This document shows, in pieces, positions 25,320 through 38,697 of a DNA stretch of 64,000 nucleotides. Position 1 is the first letter of the stretch. Every line of letters begins with the position of its first letter. The stretch is from NCBI RefSeq assembly GCF_003667545.1, contig NZ_RCUV01000006.1, forward strand, positions 1-64,000, read 5' to 3'. The stretch comes from Mycetocola manganoxydans (GTDB taxonomy: Bacteria; Actinomycetota; Actinomycetes; Actinomycetales; Microbacteriaceae). The notes below the pieces were generated by a model that saw only the letters and a program-made list of their open reading frames with translations, was not told where the DNA came from and did no database searches. Made by a program: the position numbers and the translations under genes.

Positions 25320-28300
25320 TTGGCTGCTGCGCGCAACGCATCCACCAACTCACCCAAGAACGGCCGCGACGCATCGCGTCTGTCGTTCGCGAAGATCACC
25401 GACACCCTGACGGTTCCGGATCTGCTTGCTTTGCAGACCGAGAGCTTTGACTGGCTCGTGGGCAACGACGTGTGGAAATCACGCGTCGAAGAAGCCACGA
25501 AGGCCGGACGCCAGGACCTGCCGACTCACTCCGGACTCGACGAGATCTTCGAGGAGATCTCACCCATCGAGGACCTCGGCGAGACGATGCAGCTGAGCTT
25601 CACCAGCCCCTTCCTGGAGCCGGAGAAGTACTCGATCGACGAGTGCAAGGAGCGTGGCAAGACCTACGCCGCTCCTCTCTACGTCGAGGCAGAGTTCATG
25701 AACCACCTCACCGGTGAGATCAAGACTCAGACCGTGTTCATGGGCGACTTTCCGCTCATGACCGAAAAGGGAACGTTCATCATCAACGGCACCGAGCGTG
25801 TCGTCGTGTCCCAGCTCGTTCGTAGCCCCGGCGTCTACTTCGACCGCGCCCAGGAGAAGACCTCCGACAAGGACATCTTCTCTGCTCGCATCATCCCGAG
25901 CCGTGGTGCATGGCTCGAGTTCGAGATCGACAAGCGCGACCAGGTCGGCGTTCGCATCGACCGCAAGCGCAAGCAGTCGGTCACCGTGTTCCTCAAGGCC
26001 CTCGGCCTGACGAGCGAAGACATCCTCGAGAAGTTCAAGGGCTTCGAGTCGATCGAGCTCACCCTCGAGAAGGACACAATCCTCACCAAGGAAGACGCGC
26101 TTCGCGACATCTACCGCAAGCTCCGTCCGGGAGAGCAGGTCGCCGCTGAGGCTGCCCGCGCGCTCCTCGACAACTTCTACTTCAACGGCAAGCGCTACGA
26201 CCTCGCGAAGGTCGGCCGTTACAAGATCAACAAGAAGCTCGGCCTCGACGCTCCGCTGAGCGACTCGGTCCTGACCGTCGACGACATCGTCGAGACGATC
26301 AAGTACCTCGTTCGCCTGCACTCGGGTGAGACCAGCTTCACCGGTCTGCGCGACGGCAAGAAGGCTGAGATCCGCCTCGACATCGACGACATCGACAACT
26401 TCGGAAACCGTCGTATCCGCGCCGTCGGCGAGCTCATCCAGAACCAGGTCCGCACCGGTCTGTCCCGCATGGAGCGCGTCGTTCGCGAGCGCATGACCAC
26501 GCAGGACATCGAAGCGATCACCCCGCAGACCCTGATCAACGTGCGCCCCGTCGTCGCCGCGATCAAGGAATTCTTCGGTACCTCGCAGCTGTCGCAGTTC
26601 ATGGACCAGAACAACCCGCTCGCGGGCCTCACCCACAAGCGCCGCCTGTCGGCTCTTGGCCCCGGTGGACTGTCACGTGAGCGTGCAGGTGTCGAGGTTC
26701 GAGACGTTCACCCGTCCCACTACGGCCGCATGTGCCCGATCGAAACCCCTGAAGGCCCCAACATCGGTCTGATCGGTTCGCTCGCGTCGTTCGCTCGCAT
26801 CAACGCATTCGGTTTCATCGAGACCCCGTACCGTCGCGTCGTCGACGGACTGGTCACGAAGGACATCGACTACCTCACGGCAATGGAAGAGGACGACTAC
26901 ATCGTCGCCCAGGCCAACGCACCGCTGAAGGACGATGGCCGCTTCACCGAGGACCGCGTTCTCGCCCGCCGTAAGGGCGGAGAGGTCGACCTGTTCCCGG
27001 CTGAGGACATCGGCTACATGGATGTTTCGCCTCGCCAGATGGTGTCGGTCGCGACGAGCCTCATCCCGTTCCTCGAGCACGACGACGCAAACCGCGCGCT
27101 CATGGGTGCGAACATGCAGCGTCAGGCTGTCCCGCTGCTCCGCTCGGAGTCGCCGATCGTCGGAACCGGTATGGAGGGCTACGCAGCCATCGACGCCGGC
27201 GACGTGATCACCGCCGACAAGCCCGGTGTCGTCATGGAGGTGTCGGCCGAGGTCGTCACCGTCCAGCTCGACGAGGGTGGAACACAGGACTACTACCTGC
27301 GCAAGTTCGACCGCTCCAACCAGGGCACGAGCTTCAACAACCGCGTCATCGTCTCAGCGGGCGACCGCATCGAGGCCGGCGAGGTCATCGCAGACGGTCC
27401 AGCAACGGAGAACGGCGAGCTCGCACTCGGAAAGAACCTCCTCGTGGCATTCATGTCATGGGAAGGCCACAACTTCGAGGACGCGATCATCCTGAGCCAG
27501 AACCTGGTGAAGGACGACACCCTCTCCTCGATTCACATCGAGGAGTACGAGGTCGACTCCCGCGACACCAAGCTGGGTAAGGAAGAGATCACGCGTGACC
27601 TTCCGAACGTCAGCCCTGAGCTCCTGAAGGACCTCGACGAGCGCGGAATCATCCGCATCGGCGCCGAAGTCCGCCCCGGTGACATCCTCGTCGGAAAGGT
27701 CACGCCGAAGGGCGAGACCGAGCTTTCCGCCGAAGAGCGCCTGCTCCGCGCGATCTTCAACGAGAAGAGCCGCGAAGTTCGCGACACGTCCCTGAAGGTT
27801 CCCCACGGTGAGCGCGGCACGATCATCGCCGTCAAGGAGTTCAACGCCGAAGACGGCGACGACGAGCTCGGCTCGGGCGTCAACCGCCGCGTCGTTGTCT
27901 ACATCGCCCAGAAGCGCAAGATCACCGAGGGTGACAAGCTCTCCGGTCGTCACGGCAACAAGGGTGTCATCTCGAAGATTCTGCCGATCGAGGACATGCC
28001 GTTCCTCGAAGACGGAACCCCGGTCGACATCATCCTCAACCCGCTCGGTATTCCGGGTCGAATGAACTTCGGCCAGGTCCTCGAACTCCACCTCGGCTGG
28101 ATCGCTCAGCAGGGCTGGAAGGTCGAAGGAAAGCCGGCGTGGGCAAAGGGTCTCCCGGCCGAAGCGCTCGAAGCTGCCCCTGGCACGAAGGTTGCAACGC
28201 CGGTGTTCGACGGTGCGTCCGAGATCGAGATCGCAGGTCTCCTCGACTCGACCACGGTCACCCGTGACGGCGACCGCCTCATCGGCTCAAGCGGAAAGGC

Positions 28301-28811
28301 CAACCTGTTCGACGGCCGTTCCGGCGAGCCGTTCCCGGAGCCGATCTCAGTCGGTTACATGTACATCCTGAAGCTGCACCACCTCGTCGACGACAAGATC
28401 CACGCTCGTTCGACCGGACCGTACTCGATGATCACCCAGCAGCCGCTCGGTGGTAAGGCACAGTTCGGTGGCCAGCGGTTCGGAGAGATGGAAGTGTGGG
28501 CCCTCGAGGCCTACGGCGCGGCGTACGCGCTCCAGGAACTCCTCACCATCAAGTCGGACGACATCCTCGGCCGCGTGAAGGTGTACGAGGCCATCGTCAA
28601 GGGTGAGAACATCCAGGAGCCGGGTATCCCCGAGTCCTTCAAGGTTCTGATCAAGGAAATGCAGTCCCTCTGCCTGAACGTGGAAGTGCTGTCTGCCGAC
28701 GGCACCGCGGTCAGCCTCAAGGACACCGACGACGACGCCTTCCGCGCAGCGGAAGAACTCGGAATCAACATTTCCTCCAGGTTCGAGTCCTCGTCAATCG
28801 ACGAGATCTAA
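25320..28811 (+). CDS. rpoB: DNA-directed RNA polymerase subunit beta
   Basis: This 1163-aa catalytic subunit has the normal actinobacterial length. The rifampicin-pocket segment near residues 420-450 reads [20 protein letters not shown], then RLSALGPGG. The residues matching E. coli D516, H526 and S531 are all wild type, so no canonical rifampicin resistance is encoded. The conserved [16 protein letters not shown] block is near residue 870, and the C-terminus contains [20 protein letters not shown]. The start is TTG at 25320, seven bases after GGAGGT; no ATG or GTG is better placed. Codon use is strongly biased to C/G endings, as expected for high expression. rpoC follows after 45 bp. Confidence 0.98.
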   Translation: MAAARNASTNSPKNGRDASRLSFAKITDTLTVPDLLALQTESFDWLVGNDVWKSRVEEATKAGRQDLPTHSGLDEIFEEISPIEDLGETMQLSFTSPFLEPEKYSIDECKERGKTYAAPLYVEAEFMNHLTGEIKTQTVFMGDFPLMTEKGTFIINGTERVVVSQLVRSPGVYFDRAQEKTSDKDIFSARIIPSRGAWLEFEIDKRDQVGVRIDRKRKQSVTVFLKALGLTSEDILEKFKGFESIELTLEKDTILTKEDALRDIYRKLRPGEQVAAEAARALLDNFYFNGKRYDLAKVGRYKINKKLGLDAPLSDSVLTVDDIVETIKYLVRLHSGETSFTGLRDGKKAEIRLDIDDIDNFGNRRIRAVGELIQNQVRTGLSRMERVVRERMTTQDIEAITPQTLINVRPVVAAIKEFFGTSQLSQFMDQNNPLAGLTHKRRLSALGPGGLSRERAGVEVRDVHPSHYGRMCPIETPEGPNIGLIGSLASFARINAFGFIETPYRRVVDGLVTKDIDYLTAMEEDDYIVAQANAPLKDDGRFTEDRVLARRKGGEVDLFPAEDIGYMDVSPRQMVSVATSLIPFLEHDDANRALMGANMQRQAVPLLRSESPIVGTGMEGYAAIDAGDVITADKPGVVMEVSAEVVTVQLDEGGTQDYYLRKFDRSNQGTSFNNRVIVSAGDRIEAGEVIADGPATENGELALGKNLLVAFMSWEGHNFEDAIILSQNLVKDDTLSSIHIEEYEVDSRDTKLGKEEITRDLPNVSPELLKDLDERGIIRIGAEVRPGDILVGKVTPKGETELSAEERLLRAIFNEKSREVRDTSLKVPHGERGTIIAVKEFNAEDGDDELGSGVNRRVVVYIAQKRKITEGDKLSGRHGNKGVISKILPIEDMPFLEDGTPVDIILNPLGIPGRMNFGQVLELHLGWIAQQGWKVEGKPAWAKGLPAEALEAAPGTKVATPVFDGASEIEIAGLLDSTTVTRDGDRLIGSSGKANLFDGRSGEPFPEPISVGYMYILKLHHLVDDKIHARSTGPYSMITQQPLGGKAQFGGQRFGEMEVWALEAYGAAYALQELLTIKSDDILGRVKVYEAIVKGENIQEPGIPESFKVLIKEMQSLCLNVEVLSADGTAVSLKDTDDDAFRAAEELGINISSRFESSSIDEI

Positions 28812-28856
28812 GCCTGGCCAACCGAAGACTTCAGAGACCTTTCTTTAGGAGAGAAA

Positions 28857-32738
<3,882 letters not shown>

Positions 32739-32775
32739 GTTGTTCTCCCGGCACGGCTACTGAGTAGCTGAGCAC

Positions 32776-32806
32776 GAAAGGCCCCGGCTTCGGCCGGGGC
32801 CTTTCT
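32776..32806 (+). terminator. Rho-independent terminator of rpoBC
   Basis: Perfect 13-bp stem (GAAAGGCCCCGGC with its complement) and a TTCG loop, followed by T-rich TCTGTCATT. Confidence 0.88.
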
Positions 32807-32905
32807 GTCATTAATCGTTACCCGACTGCGGCGTCGACGACTTCGCGAGCACGGCGCCGCACGGGTAGGCTCGCGGGCGAACACCAGTACTGAAAGTGGA
32901 GAGAC

Positions 32906-33550
32906 ATGCGTCAAGCAGCATCACCCTCGACCGTGCGCGGGCGTGTCATGCGCCGCATCGCGACGGCGGGAGCCGCAGCGTTCCTCACCGTCGCATTCGT
33001 GAGCGGATGCTCCGGCGCAACACCCCCAGACGACGCCTCCGCCCCGACTCCCACCGCGACGGAGGAGGGGCCCCGCCCCACGCCGTCCGCCGTTGCGGAA
33101 CCCACGCCGGTCGGCACGATCATCCCCGGCGAGTGCGAGGACATCTACGGTCCCGACATGTTCGCGGGCCTCCAGGACGACATGCCTCCGCTCAACGACC
33201 CGTCCATGGCGGACCCGAACTTCTCCAACGTCGACGAGCTCGAAGAGCTGGTGCGGTCGGTCGAGTACCTGCAGTGCACATGGGGCGGAGCCGGTGAGAT
33301 GGGCATCGTGACCGCGGTCGCCAAGGTCTCCGAAGAGCAGTCGACCGAAGCCCAGGCCATCATGGAGTCGAACGGATACGACTGCTACCAGCAACTCCAG
33401 GGAACGCGTTGCGTCAACCGCGAAGAGCTCGAGGGCAACACCGTGGGCGAATCCCACTTTCTCCGCGAGGACGTCTGGCTGTCGACCCTGTGGGTGAACG
33501 CGCCGATCCGCGGGTACACCGAGAACATCGTCAACGCGATCTGGGGCTAG
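32906..33550 (+). CDS. Secreted lipoprotein, member 1 of a tandem three-gene family
   Basis: This 214-aa protein of unknown function has a signal sequence with twin-charged MRRIATAGAAAFLTVAF and lipobox VSGC, then a Thr/Pro linker. The ectodomain shares clear blocks with the next two genes: C-x2-IY near the start, MPPLND, CTWGGAG, a C...C pair, then SHFLRE and GYTENIVNAIW at the end. Four cysteines are conserved outside the lipobox, enough for two disulfides. TAGGCT at about 32865 is a likely -10 box and GGAGAG precedes the ATG. No enzyme motif is recognised; a surface or binding role is inferred from location only. Confidence 0.75.
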   Translation: MRQAASPSTVRGRVMRRIATAGAAAFLTVAFVSGCSGATPPDDASAPTPTATEEGPRPTPSAVAEPTPVGTIIPGECEDIYGPDMFAGLQDDMPPLNDPSMADPNFSNVDELEELVRSVEYLQCTWGGAGEMGIVTAVAKVSEEQSTEAQAIMESNGYDCYQQLQGTRCVNREELEGNTVGESHFLREDVWLSTLWVNAPIRGYTENIVNAIWG

Positions 33551-33689
33551 CTCGAACCTCCGCGCGCGCCAATGTAGTGCGTTCTTACCCGCACGGATGC
33601 CATCAGCCGGCGTCCCTGTGACCCTTCCGCTTTCCCGGTCGCGGGGATACGCTGGCGGGGCGAGGGGATCGTTTCGAGAGAGGCTCCTC

Positions 33690-34325
33690 ATGCGCACCGC
33701 CGCAGCGTCCCCGTCAACCCGGCGAACGGCATCCGCTCGTGCCGGTGTCTGTGCGACCGTGCTCCTGGTTTCACTGTTCCTCACGTCGTGCGGCGCGTCG
33801 TCACCGCCGGATGCTGCGCCCCCTCCCGCCTCGGACGAGGACCGGACACCGGCAGCAACGCCGGTACCCACGCCTACGCCGGAGCCCGTGACCGTTCCGA
33901 CGTCGTGCGAGGAGATCTACAGCGGCGAACTGATCGCGGCGCTGTCGAGCAAGCACGCACCCCTCAACGACGCGAGCATGGCGGACCCGAACTATTCGAA
34001 CACGGAGGGTGTCGAGGAACTCCTCCGCACGCTCGACCCGCTGCGGTGCACGTGGGGAGTGGCCGGACCGGTCGGAATCGTCACCGGGGTCGCCGCCGTC
34101 ACGGCGGAACAGTCCGCTGCCGTTCTGGAGATGCTGACCTCGAGTGCGTTTGCGTGCGGTGACGAGAGTGGCGGAACCAAATGCGAGTTCAGGAGCGAGG
34201 GAGAGAAGGAGTTCCTCCTGGGAGAGTCGCACTTTCTCCGCGATGGCATCTGGGTGTCGACCTTCTGGATCAACGCCGACATCACCGGCTACACCGAGGA
34301 CATCATCGCAACCATGTGGGCGTAA
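33690..34325 (+). CDS. Secreted lipoprotein, member 2 of the tandem family
   Basis: This 211-aa paralogue of the preceding gene has a signal peptide ending in the lipobox LTSC (TVLLVSLFLTSC), a Pro/Thr linker (TPAATPVPTPTPEP), then the shared ectodomain: SCEEIYS, APLNDASMADPNYSN, RCTWGVAG, GESHFLRDGIWVSTFW and GYTEDII-x-TMW. The segment PLND-x-SMADPN-F/Y-SN is almost identical between members 1 and 2, so this duplication is the younger one. A -10 box TACGCT lies at about 33649, so each copy probably has its own promoter. Function unknown. Confidence 0.75.
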   Translation: MRTAAASPSTRRTASARAGVCATVLLVSLFLTSCGASSPPDAAPPPASDEDRTPAATPVPTPTPEPVTVPTSCEEIYSGELIAALSSKHAPLNDASMADPNYSNTEGVEELLRTLDPLRCTWGVAGPVGIVTGVAAVTAEQSAAVLEMLTSSAFACGDESGGTKCEFRSEGEKEFLLGESHFLRDGIWVSTFWINADITGYTEDIIATMWA

Positions 34326-34452
34326 GCAGGTGTCGGGCGCACCCTCCTGCGATCCCGCCGCGGGAACGACACCGGATCGTGATCTGGTGCTCCTATCGCC
34401 GCCCGACTCCCTTCGATAGCTTGAGCAATATCAGGCAAGCGGAGGAAACCTC

Positions 34453-35232
34453 ATGTCACACGACGGCCGGGACGGAGCGTTCCCACCATCTCAACCGATC
34501 GGGGATTCTCCGAAGCGCCGCCGCCGGGCGATACTGACCGGAGCCGTCGTCTCCGCCCTTCTTCTCGGAAGTATGACCGCGGCCTACGCTTTCGGTACCG
34601 CGGCCGCGCCGCCGCCGGTGGCAACGCCTGCGGCAGAGGAGCGAGTCGTATCCGACCCAGCCATCCCGTTGCCGCCCGTCGCGGAGGATCGGCTCCCGGT
34701 GGCGGAGCAGCCGCGCGAAGATCTTCCCATTCCTGCCCCACCTCGCGACTCAGAAATGACGCCAGTCCCCGTGCTGCCCGTCGACCTGGAGACGATCGAG
34801 ATTCCCGACGAGTGCGTCGATCTCTACAGCGCGTCCATGTTCGAGTACCTCTCGGTCGACGAGGAGCTGCCGCTCAACGACGGCACGACGCTCGACCCCC
34901 CGTTCTCGAAGATCGCGCCGGTCGCCGCGCTGCAGGAGGGGCTGCCCGGGCTGGCCTGTACGTGGGGGTCTGCCGGGCACTTCGGGCTGCTGACTCAGGT
35001 GAACGAGGTCTCTGCGGAACAAGCCGACGCCGCTGAACAGACTCTTCGTTCCGTCGGCTTCGCCTGCGAAGACCGCGACGGCGGCACTCGCTGCGTCACG
35101 AGCGACACCGAGGAGGGCGAAGCGTGGGGTGAAACCCACTTCCTTCGCGGCAACGTCTGGCTCTGCACGTTCTGGGCGAACATCGCACCCCGCGGATACA
35201 CCTCCGACATGGTCGACGCTCTCTGGGGCTGA
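34453..35232 (+). CDS. Membrane-anchored extracytoplasmic protein, member 3 of the tandem family
   Basis: This 259-aa paralogue keeps the ectodomain blocks (ECVDLYS, LPLNDGTTL, ACTWGSAG, GETHFLRGNVWLCTFW, GYTSDMVDALWG) and the four cysteines plus one extra (LCTFW). It lacks a lipobox. Instead it has a cytoplasmic stretch with KRRRRA and one transmembrane helix (ILTGAVVSALLLGSMTAAYAF) and a longer Pro/Ala linker. The same domain is therefore displayed by a different anchor. TAGCTT at about 34418 is a likely -10 and GGAGG precedes the ATG. Function unknown. Confidence 0.72.
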   Translation: MSHDGRDGAFPPSQPIGDSPKRRRRAILTGAVVSALLLGSMTAAYAFGTAAAPPPVATPAAEERVVSDPAIPLPPVAEDRLPVAEQPREDLPIPAPPRDSEMTPVPVLPVDLETIEIPDECVDLYSASMFEYLSVDEELPLNDGTTLDPPFSKIAPVAALQEGLPGLACTWGSAGHFGLLTQVNEVSAEQADAAEQTLRSVGFACEDRDGGTRCVTSDTEEGEAWGETHFLRGNVWLCTFWANIAPRGYTSDMVDALWG

Positions 35233-35238
35233 CCGAGG

Positions 35239-35280
35239 GAAACACGAGGGCGGATGCCGCGGCATCCGCCCTCGTGTTTC
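35239..35280. terminator. 20-bp perfect hairpin terminator after the tandem family
   Basis: 35239-35258 pairs perfectly with 35261-35280, and the right arm ends CTCGTGTTTC. The centre is GGATGCCGCGGCATCC, again the abundant CGGATGC word in both orientations. Confidence 0.75.
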
Positions 35281-35388
35281 GTGTCGCGTCACGCGAATGG
35301 GGGCTGTCCAATCCCCAACGGGGGACTGTGCCGGGGTGCCGACGCCCAAGTAGCTTTGCAAGGCTGCCTGTACCCGGAGGTGATCGAT

Positions 35389-37059
35389 ATGGCATCCATC
35401 ATGGAAACCCTGATCCTTCAGGGCATCCTGCCGTTCGACCAGCTCGATCGAGTCAGCCGCAGCCAGGCCGACGACGAGACGGCGCTGTCCGGCCTGGTCA
35501 CGCAGGGCCTCGTCACTCCGGTTCAGCTCGCCCGCGCCCGCGCGACCCAGGCGGGCATCGGATTCGTTGAGCTTCTCGAGTACCCCGTCGACCGCACCGC
35601 CGTGAGCCTCGTGCCCGCGATGCTGTGCCGACGGCACGACGTGCTGCCGATCACGCTCGACGGCAAAGTGCTGAAGCTCGCCATGGTCGACCCGGGCAAC
35701 GTGTTCGCGATCGACGACATCCGCGCCGCCACCCACCTCCGCGTGGAGCCCGTGCTCGCGGAGAAGGCTGACCTGCTCGCTGCGATCGACCGTTACCTCC
35801 GCGCCGACGGTGAACTCAGCGATCTCACGACGACGCTCGAGGAGGAGTCAGGACCCCAGGAGTCTGACCTCGCCATCGGCGACGCGCACGACGATGAGGC
35901 CCCGATCGTCCGGTTCGTGAACCTGCTCGTGTCGCAGGCGATCCAGGACAACGCGTCGGACATCCACATCGAGCCGGGGGAGTACGAACTCCGCGTGCGG
36001 TACCGCATCGACGGGGTGCTGCACGAGATGCAGAGCGCACCGAAGAGCATCCAGAACGGTGTCATCTCGCGGCTCAAGATCATGAGCGACATCGACATCG
36101 CCGAGCGGCGCAAGCCGCAGGACGGCCGGATGTCTGTCATGCACGGCGGTCGCAAGATCGACCTCCGCGTCGCGACGCTGCCGACCGTGTGGGGCGAGAA
36201 AGTCGTCATGCGAATCCTCGACAACTCGAACACGAGCCTCGACCTGCGCGACCTGCAGTTGCTCGACCGGAACTTCGAGGCGTACAAGGCCTCATACTCC
36301 AAGCCGTACGGCATGATCCTCGTCACCGGTCCGACAGGGTCGGGCAAGTCGACGACGCTCTACACGACGCTCAACTCGGTCGCCCGGCCGGAGATCAATG
36401 TGATCACCGTCGAGGACCCGGTCGAGTACCGCATGAAGGGCATCAACCAGGTGCAGGTGAACCCGAAAGCGGGGCTCACCTTTGCGAGCGCACTGCGGTC
36501 GATCCTGCGATCGGACCCGGATGTCGTCCTGCTCGGTGAGATCCGTGACCACGAGACCGCGCAGATCGCGATTGAAGCCTCGCTCACCGGCCACCTCGTG
36601 CTCTCGACCCTGCACACCAACGACGCACCGAGTGCTGTCGTGCGGCTGACCGAGATGGACATCGAGCCGTTCCTCGTCGGGTCGGCGCTCGACTGTGTCG
36701 TCGCCCAGCGTCTCGCCCGCAGGCTCTGCGATCGCTGCAAGGAGCCCGCCGAGTACACGGACGAGGACCTCGCTCGATTGAAGTTCCCACAGGTGCAGAT
36801 CAGCCGGCGCATGCCCGGGCTGTTCAAGCCGATGGGCTGCCAGCAGTGCTCGATGACCGGCTACCGTGGCCGGATCGCGCTGCACGAGGTCATGACGGTG
36901 ACCGAGGAGATCGAGCGGCTCGCTGTCGCCCGCAAGTCGAGCGCCGAGATCGGCCGGGTCGCGCGTGAGCAGGGGATGCTCACGCTCCGCGAGGACGGCT
37001 TCACCAAAGCGACGATGGGGCTCACGTCGCTCGAGGAGATCCTCCGCGTCGTCGTCTAG
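35389..37059 (+). CDS. pilB: Type IV pilus assembly ATPase PilB (GspE family)
   Basis: This 556-aa hexameric ATPase drives pilus extension from the cytoplasmic face of the membrane. The N-terminal MshEN-like domain (residues 1-150) is followed by the ATPase core with Walker A GPTGSGKST near residue 314, the Asp box EDPVEYRMKG, Walker B DPDVVLLGEIRD and the His box STLHTNDAPS. The tetracysteine zinc site (CDRC then CQQC) near 445-487 is typical of PilB/GspE and absent from PilT. The start at 35389 follows GGAGGTGATCGAT; the frame upstream runs through the terminator and is not coding. First gene of the pilus cluster. Confidence 0.95.
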   Translation: MASIMETLILQGILPFDQLDRVSRSQADDETALSGLVTQGLVTPVQLARARATQAGIGFVELLEYPVDRTAVSLVPAMLCRRHDVLPITLDGKVLKLAMVDPGNVFAIDDIRAATHLRVEPVLAEKADLLAAIDRYLRADGELSDLTTTLEEESGPQESDLAIGDAHDDEAPIVRFVNLLVSQAIQDNASDIHIEPGEYELRVRYRIDGVLHEMQSAPKSIQNGVISRLKIMSDIDIAERRKPQDGRMSVMHGGRKIDLRVATLPTVWGEKVVMRILDNSNTSLDLRDLQLLDRNFEAYKASYSKPYGMILVTGPTGSGKSTTLYTTLNSVARPEINVITVEDPVEYRMKGINQVQVNPKAGLTFASALRSILRSDPDVVLLGEIRDHETAQIAIEASLTGHLVLSTLHTNDAPSAVVRLTEMDIEPFLVGSALDCVVAQRLARRLCDRCKEPAEYTDEDLARLKFPQVQISRRMPGLFKPMGCQQCSMTGYRGRIALHEVMTVTEEIERLAVARKSSAEIGRVAREQGMLTLREDGFTKATMGLTSLEEILRVVV

Positions 37060-37161
37060 CCCACAGTTTTCTGCATTCAGACGTATCTGCCAGCTACACA
37101 TTTCTGCCAACACACAGCACAACTGCACACACAGCAAAAAGCACACAGAGGGAGTGGACGC

Positions 37162-38697
37162 TTGAGCGACCCAATTTACGAGATTCCGGTTCTGCCGCCG
37201 GGAGCAAATGTCGACGGCTGGACCCCGGGCATCCGTCGTCGGAGCCGCGCCGAAGCCTCGGCTGCCCTTCCGCCCGAGTTCGACGCCGGTTTCGCGGCGG
37301 CACCGCCCGAGGTCGTGCCTGCGGCTGCGCCGCCCGCTCCCGCTGCACCCACCATGGCGTATGCCGCACCCGCCCCCGCTGCAGCCACCATGGCGTATGC
37401 CGCACCCACCCCGTCTGTTGCCGCATACCCCGACCCGACCGGGCAGCCCATGAGCAGAAGCGAACTGAACCGGCTCGCGCAGGAGGCGGCGGCATCCGCT
37501 GGTCGTTCCTCGTACGGGCAGGCCGAACCGGAACCCGCCGAGCTGCACGAGATCTCGCTCGCCGAGGCGCTGCACACGGTCGTTCGGCTCGGTGCGTCCG
37601 ACCTGCATGTGACGGCGGATGCTCCGCCGATGGTCCGCGTGAACGGTGGCCTGCGTGCGATCGACGGCGCCGCGCCGTGGTCGCGCGAGAAGATGACGGC
37701 TGAGCTCGCCGCGATCGTCAACGACAAACAGCGCGAGCTGTTCTACGAGGTGCTCGAGCTCGACTTCGCGCACACGCTGACGGAGGAGAGCCGCTTCCGT
37801 GTGAACTACTACATGCAGCGGGGCGTCATCGGGGCGGCGTTCCGTCTCATCCCGACCGAGATCAAGCGACTGAGCGACCTCGGTGTGCCCGATTCGGTCA
37901 GCCGGTTCGCTGCGCTGCCCCGTGGGCTCGTGCTCGTCACCGGTCCGACCGGCTCGGGTAAGTCCACCACGCTCGCCGGGCTGATCGACCTCGTGAACCG
38001 TACGCGCGCCGACCACATCGTGACGGTCGAGGACCCGATCGAGTTCATGCACAAGAACCAGAAGTCGATCGTCAACCAGCGTGAGGTGGGTGCGGATACG
38101 CACAGCTTCGCGAACGCGCTCAAGCACGTGCTGCGGCAGGACCCCGATGTCATCCTCATCGGTGAGCTCCGCGACCTCGAGACGATCTCGGTCGCCCTCA
38201 CCGCGGCGGAGACCGGTCACCTCGTGTTCGCCACGCTGCACACGCAGGATGCCGCGCAGACGATCGACCGTGTCATCGACGTGTTCCCGTCGCACCAGCA
38301 GGATCAGGTTCGCGTGCAGCTCGCCGGTACGTTGCAGGGGGTTGTGAGCCAGACGCTCGTACCGAAGGCGAGTGGTTCCGGCCGCGTCGTCGCCACCGAG
38401 GTCATGGTAATCACACCGGCGCTGTCGAACCTCATCCGGGAGGGCAAGACGTACCAGATCCTCTCCGCCATGCAGGCAGGCAAGGAGCTGGGCATGCACA
38501 CGATGGACCAGCACCTCGCTGAACTCGTGAACAGCGGCCGGGTGACCCGGCAGGCTGCGGAGGCGAAAGCCCACGACCCCGAGGGCTTCACGCGCATGCT
38601 GAACGGCGTGCAATCGCCGACCGAGCAGTCGACGCGAGCCATGCAGCAGTCCGGGATCGACTTCGGCGACACCTACTCCGCGAGACTGGAGCGATAG
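37162..38697 (+). CDS. pilT: Type IV pilus retraction ATPase PilT, with an extended N-terminus
   Basis: The C-terminal 370 residues are PilT: HEISLAEALHTVVRLGASDLHV, then Walker A GPTGSGKST near residue 260, EDPIEFMH, Walker B DPDVILIGELRD, and the retraction signature near the end (GMHTMDQHLAEL, in place of AIRNLIRE variants). The first 130 residues are unusual: disordered, Pro/Ala-rich, with a 12-residue tandem repeat built on TMAYAAP. Standard PilT is about 345-370 aa, so this is a 511-aa long form. The start is TTG at 37162 after GAGGGAG. It retracts pili by depolymerising PilA. Confidence 0.92.
   Translation: MSDPIYEIPVLPPGANVDGWTPGIRRRSRAEASAALPPEFDAGFAAAPPEVVPAAAPPAPAAPTMAYAAPAPAAATMAYAAPTPSVAAYPDPTGQPMSRSELNRLAQEAAASAGRSSYGQAEPEPAELHEISLAEALHTVVRLGASDLHVTADAPPMVRVNGGLRAIDGAAPWSREKMTAELAAIVNDKQRELFYEVLELDFAHTLTEESRFRVNYYMQRGVIGAAFRLIPTEIKRLSDLGVPDSVSRFAALPRGLVLVTGPTGSGKSTTLAGLIDLVNRTRADHIVTVEDPIEFMHKNQKSIVNQREVGADTHSFANALKHVLRQDPDVILIGELRDLETISVALTAAETGHLVFATLHTQDAAQTIDRVIDVFPSHQQDQVRVQLAGTLQGVVSQTLVPKASGSGRVVATEVMVITPALSNLIREGKTYQILSAMQAGKELGMHTMDQHLAELVNSGRVTRQAAEAKAHDPEGFTRMLNGVQSPTEQSTRAMQQSGIDFGDTYSARLER
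37340..37411 (+). repeat. Two-copy 36-bp tandem repeat inside pilT
   Basis: ATG codons at 37354 and 37390 mark the same point in two consecutive 36-bp units, each encoding AA-x-TMAYAAP-x-P. The copies differ at only a few bases. Confidence 0.7.

Noticed and set aside
36292-38613. 773-aa open frame antisense to pilB and pilT
   Set aside because: Shadow of two well-supported ATPase genes; it crosses the intergenic gap and has no domain.
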